DNA of 64,000 nucleotides, from contig CM072155.1 in assembly GCA_036850595.1 (NCBI GenBank), positions 7,443,475-7,507,474 of the forward strand. The letters run 5' to 3'. Shown here in pieces: positions 61,601 to 64,000 of the stretch. Position 1 is the stretch's first letter. Each line of letters starts with the position of its first letter. The notes below the pieces were generated by a model. That model was not told the DNA's origin. It did no database searches and worked only from the letters and a program-made list of their open reading frames with translations. The stretch is from Rhyacichthys aspro. Taxonomy: Eukaryota; Chordata; Actinopteri; Gobiiformes; Rhyacichthyidae. A program made the translations under genes and the position numbers.

Positions 61601-63804
61601 TGTTAAGGCTTACTGCCGTTTCATTATCTGTACAACACAAAAGCACAGATGAGCTCGACGTGACACAAACACTGTTGGACAATCTTGTTGTATTAGAAGA
61701 GCATCTGTTGCACTGTGCCATAAATATATATTTATCTAAGCTGGACGAGTCACTGTGGATGACTTTGTAAGCCAAACTAAATTGAAGTCATTAAAACAAT
61801 AATATTTGCCAGACACTGATCTCCTAGCAACTGAGCAAGGGCTAGGGTTTCTGTTGCCAATAATGACTTATCCCATTTGGGATTTGGGATATTTGTTTAT
61901 CAGTTCAGCACATTCACAGAAAAGAAGGGATTATATAAAGACCTCAGTTATTTGTGTTATTTGACAGTCTAATATGATGCAGCTATCTGTTTTAGACTGT
62001 ATTGAGTTCACACTTAACTCTGGTCCCTCAGATGCACAGCCAGCCCAGCAGGCTCTGTGTAAAGTTCGGACCGAGGTGGTTGAAGTCACAAGATCCATGT
62101 TGGACCGTAGCAACGCCAACTTCCTGCTGTGGCCGCCTTGTGTTGAGGTGCAGCGCTGCTCTGGCTGCTGCAACACCAAGAGCCTGCAGTGTGTTCCTGT
62201 GGTGACACACACCAGATACTTACAGGTAAAATACCACACTGAGGTTAGAGACATATTTGATGCTGTTTCTTACAACGTCAGTGTTGTATATGTTTGATTT
62301 TGCAGGTCATGAAGATCGAGTACATCAACAAAAGACCCACGTATGCTAAAGCTGTGGTGTCAGTGGTTGATCATGTGGAGTGTCGATGCCAGCCTGCTCC
62401 ACGTCTCCCAGTGCCCAAGAAAAAGTCATCCCGCCGACAGCACAGCAACAGCAAAGAGCAGCACCAAAATCACACGCTTAGCCAAGCACAAGGACAGGTA
62501 GAGCCTGGGGTCTGAAAGTCTCCTGAGTACTCACTAGGAAAACTTAAGCTAGTTAATGCTTAATTGGGCCACACTGAAATAGTTTTTAGTCTTATTATTC
62601 TTCAATCATTTTTTTTTGTTTTAAAAACTACACACATTCTATTATTATTTTTGTAATAATAGAGTTAGTAGCTGAGAGGCAGATATTGTTTAACATGTAG
62701 ACACATTTGTAAACATACCTGTAAATGTCAATTTGTTTTTTTCCTAAGGTTAAGGTGCACTCGAAGGATGAGCTCCATCAGTGGGACGAGCTGAAGCAGA
62801 ACCAGAGGTCCCATATGGATGAGCTGTTGGATCAGCACTGGAGCCCCAGAGGGGACACTTTCACCCAGCCTGCAGACAGCTATAGTGTGACCCGGGAGCA
62901 TGCATCTCAGGCTGAAGATGCATTTCCTTATGCTCCGCATTGGGCCCATAACTCCACCAGGCCACTTGGGACCAAAGGGGGTGTGGAAAAGACCCCAAAC
63001 AGCAATAAGACTGTAAACTCAGTGGGTAATGTTACTGCTGAGGTAAAGGACAAGCTGGGAGAAGGTAATGATGGACTGTTGCCCAAATCCTCTGAAGGGA
63101 AAATGACAGAGAGTGGCAGAGCGCAGGACATTCCCAGCTCCATTCTGGAAGAGAGCACACAAACTCACAGCCCATTATGGCAGCAAGACAAATCCAAATT
63201 TACACAGAGCCACACGAGTGGTTTCACGCGGCCTGTTACTCCAAACCCTCAAACCAAAAGCAGCCAAACAGAGGCAAACATTGACAGAGCGGGGAGGAGG
63301 TTCCGTCCCACCAAAGAGCCCAATCCGGAGCCGCGGGAGCAGGTGAGACCGAGAGACAATGAAACGCCAGAGGAGAGGATATTAGAGCGAGAGGAGGAGA
63401 AACTCGAAGAGGAGAGGAAGGAGCTGTTACTTCTCCACAAAAGGCTGGACCAAGAGAAGGAAATACTCCGACAGCAGCAAATTAAACAAGAAGAGGAAGA
63501 ACGGCAGCGAGAAAAGGAGACAAACAGTCACATCCACAGTAAACATCATCATCATCATCTGCAAACAACAACACACACACCAGGTAAGGCTTTATTTTAG
63601 TGATGTATTTTAGGGATACATTCTAAAAAATATACATTTGAATGTAATCTTTTAAATCTTGATTTCACAGAGACAACAACTACAACAACAACCACGCAGC
63701 AACCGTCTGGACCCAGACCTCCAGCTCAGCCGAGACCACCGAGGAGGAGGAGGAAAAACCGCAAACGGATAAGCAAGGCAGCTATGAGAGCAATGCTAAT
63801 GTAA
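55676..63804 (+). CDS. pdgfb: Platelet-derived growth factor B with extended C-terminus
   Basis: Seven coding exons: 55676-55738, 60668-60764, 61195-61251, 62032-62225, 62306-62497, 62749-63583, 63671-63804. They give 523 residues (human 241). Residues 1-20 are a signal peptide. The propeptide starts GDPLPAALVELV, like mammalian GDPIPEELYEML. RLPR (about 67-70) fits a furin-type cleavage site. The PDGF/VEGF knot (about 80-165) has PPCVEVQRCSGCC and all eight family cysteines. Family knowledge: secreted disulfide-linked dimer that recruits pericytes and mural cells through PDGFR-beta. Exon 6 is exceptional: 278 residues with NST, NKT and NVT glycosylation sites, a glutamate/arginine-rich coiled coil (about 405-465) and a histidine run. 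The last exon ends in a basic stretch (RPPRRRRKNRKRISK) resembling the matrix-retention motif. Teleosts have two pdgfb copies; which one this is was not determined. Confidence 0.95.
55739..60667 (+). other. pdgfb intron 1
   Basis: GT-AG intron of 4.9 kb with no supported exon. A CpG-rich segment at about 59800-59890 stands out from AT-rich surroundings and is a candidate intronic enhancer. An ORF at 57373-57771 (minus) and its plus-strand shadow show no family resemblance. Confidence 0.6.
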
Positions 63805-63821
63805 AGCTAAAGTAAACCTAG

Positions 63822-63908
63822 GTGAGACAATTTTGTGAAAAGAAATGACCGTAATGCACTTCTGTTCTATTTAATATGTTCTAAATGCTCTCTCTGCATC
63901 ACTTCTAG
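63822..63908 (+). other. Probable intron in the pdgfb 3' UTR
   Basis: CTAG|GTGAGA follows the stop codon by 17 bases, and CTTCTAG|GC ends at 63908. Human PDGFB also has a non-coding last exon. The rest of the 3' UTR runs off the window. Confidence 0.55.
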
Positions 63909-64000
63909 GCACTCTCAGTGAACCTTGTGTAGTTTGTGGATAATCCAGAGATGAAGCAGCCCGTCTCCCTCTCGACCAGTATTTATTCACCTGTCAGTAA

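Overview
The window is nuclear DNA from a ray-finned (teleost) fish. Genes are split by short GT-AG introns, intergenic DNA is AT-rich, and the repeats are fish types (a Tc1-like transposon, tRNA-derived SINE pieces, a small inverted-repeat element). The protein-coding genes are clear vertebrate orthologues. apol, atf4, adsl and pdgfb all have human counterparts on chromosome 22q12-q13, so the block looks like conserved vertebrate synteny. All gene models below were built by reading exon frames and splice sites directly.

Layout. (1) 0.6-3.2 kb, minus: a complete nine-exon cathepsin D-type aspartic protease. (2) 4.4-8.1 kb, plus: an apolipoprotein L-domain gene with a long proline- and tyrosine-rich N-terminal half. 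(3) 8.2-10.9 kb, plus: atf4, a bZIP stress-response factor, with the classic two-uORF leader intact. (4) 10.9-13.6 kb: mostly gene-free. (5) 13.6-17.5 kb, minus: a GIMAP-like protein with two AIG1-type GTPase domains in one reading frame. (6) 18.7-23.2 kb, plus: complete adsl (adenylosuccinate lyase, purine synthesis), including one GC-AG intron. (7) 23.7-23.95 kb: an extreme poly-T/poly-G patch that may be an assembly artefact. (8) 24.96-26.1 kb, plus: tmem150b (DRAM family), first coding exon not found. (9) 26.1-55 kb: a gene desert of about 29 kb with a degenerate Tc1 element, SINE fragments, a short inverted-repeat element, a 61-bp tandem repeat, and GC-richer islands that could be regulatory. 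(10) 55-64 kb, plus: pdgfb, seven coding exons, with upstream AUGs in the leader and an unusual C-terminal extension of about 280 residues. Its 3' UTR runs off the window.

The genes do not form a pathway. They are neighbours by ancestry: lysosomal proteolysis (ctsd), a membrane-active APOL protein, the integrated stress response (atf4), a GTPase, purine synthesis (adsl), an autophagy-linked membrane protein (tmem150b) and a growth factor (pdgfb). The strongest regulatory feature is the atf4 uORF pair. The most unusual protein features are the long Pdgfb tail, the tandem GTPase protein, and the missing beta-TrCP-type degron in Atf4.
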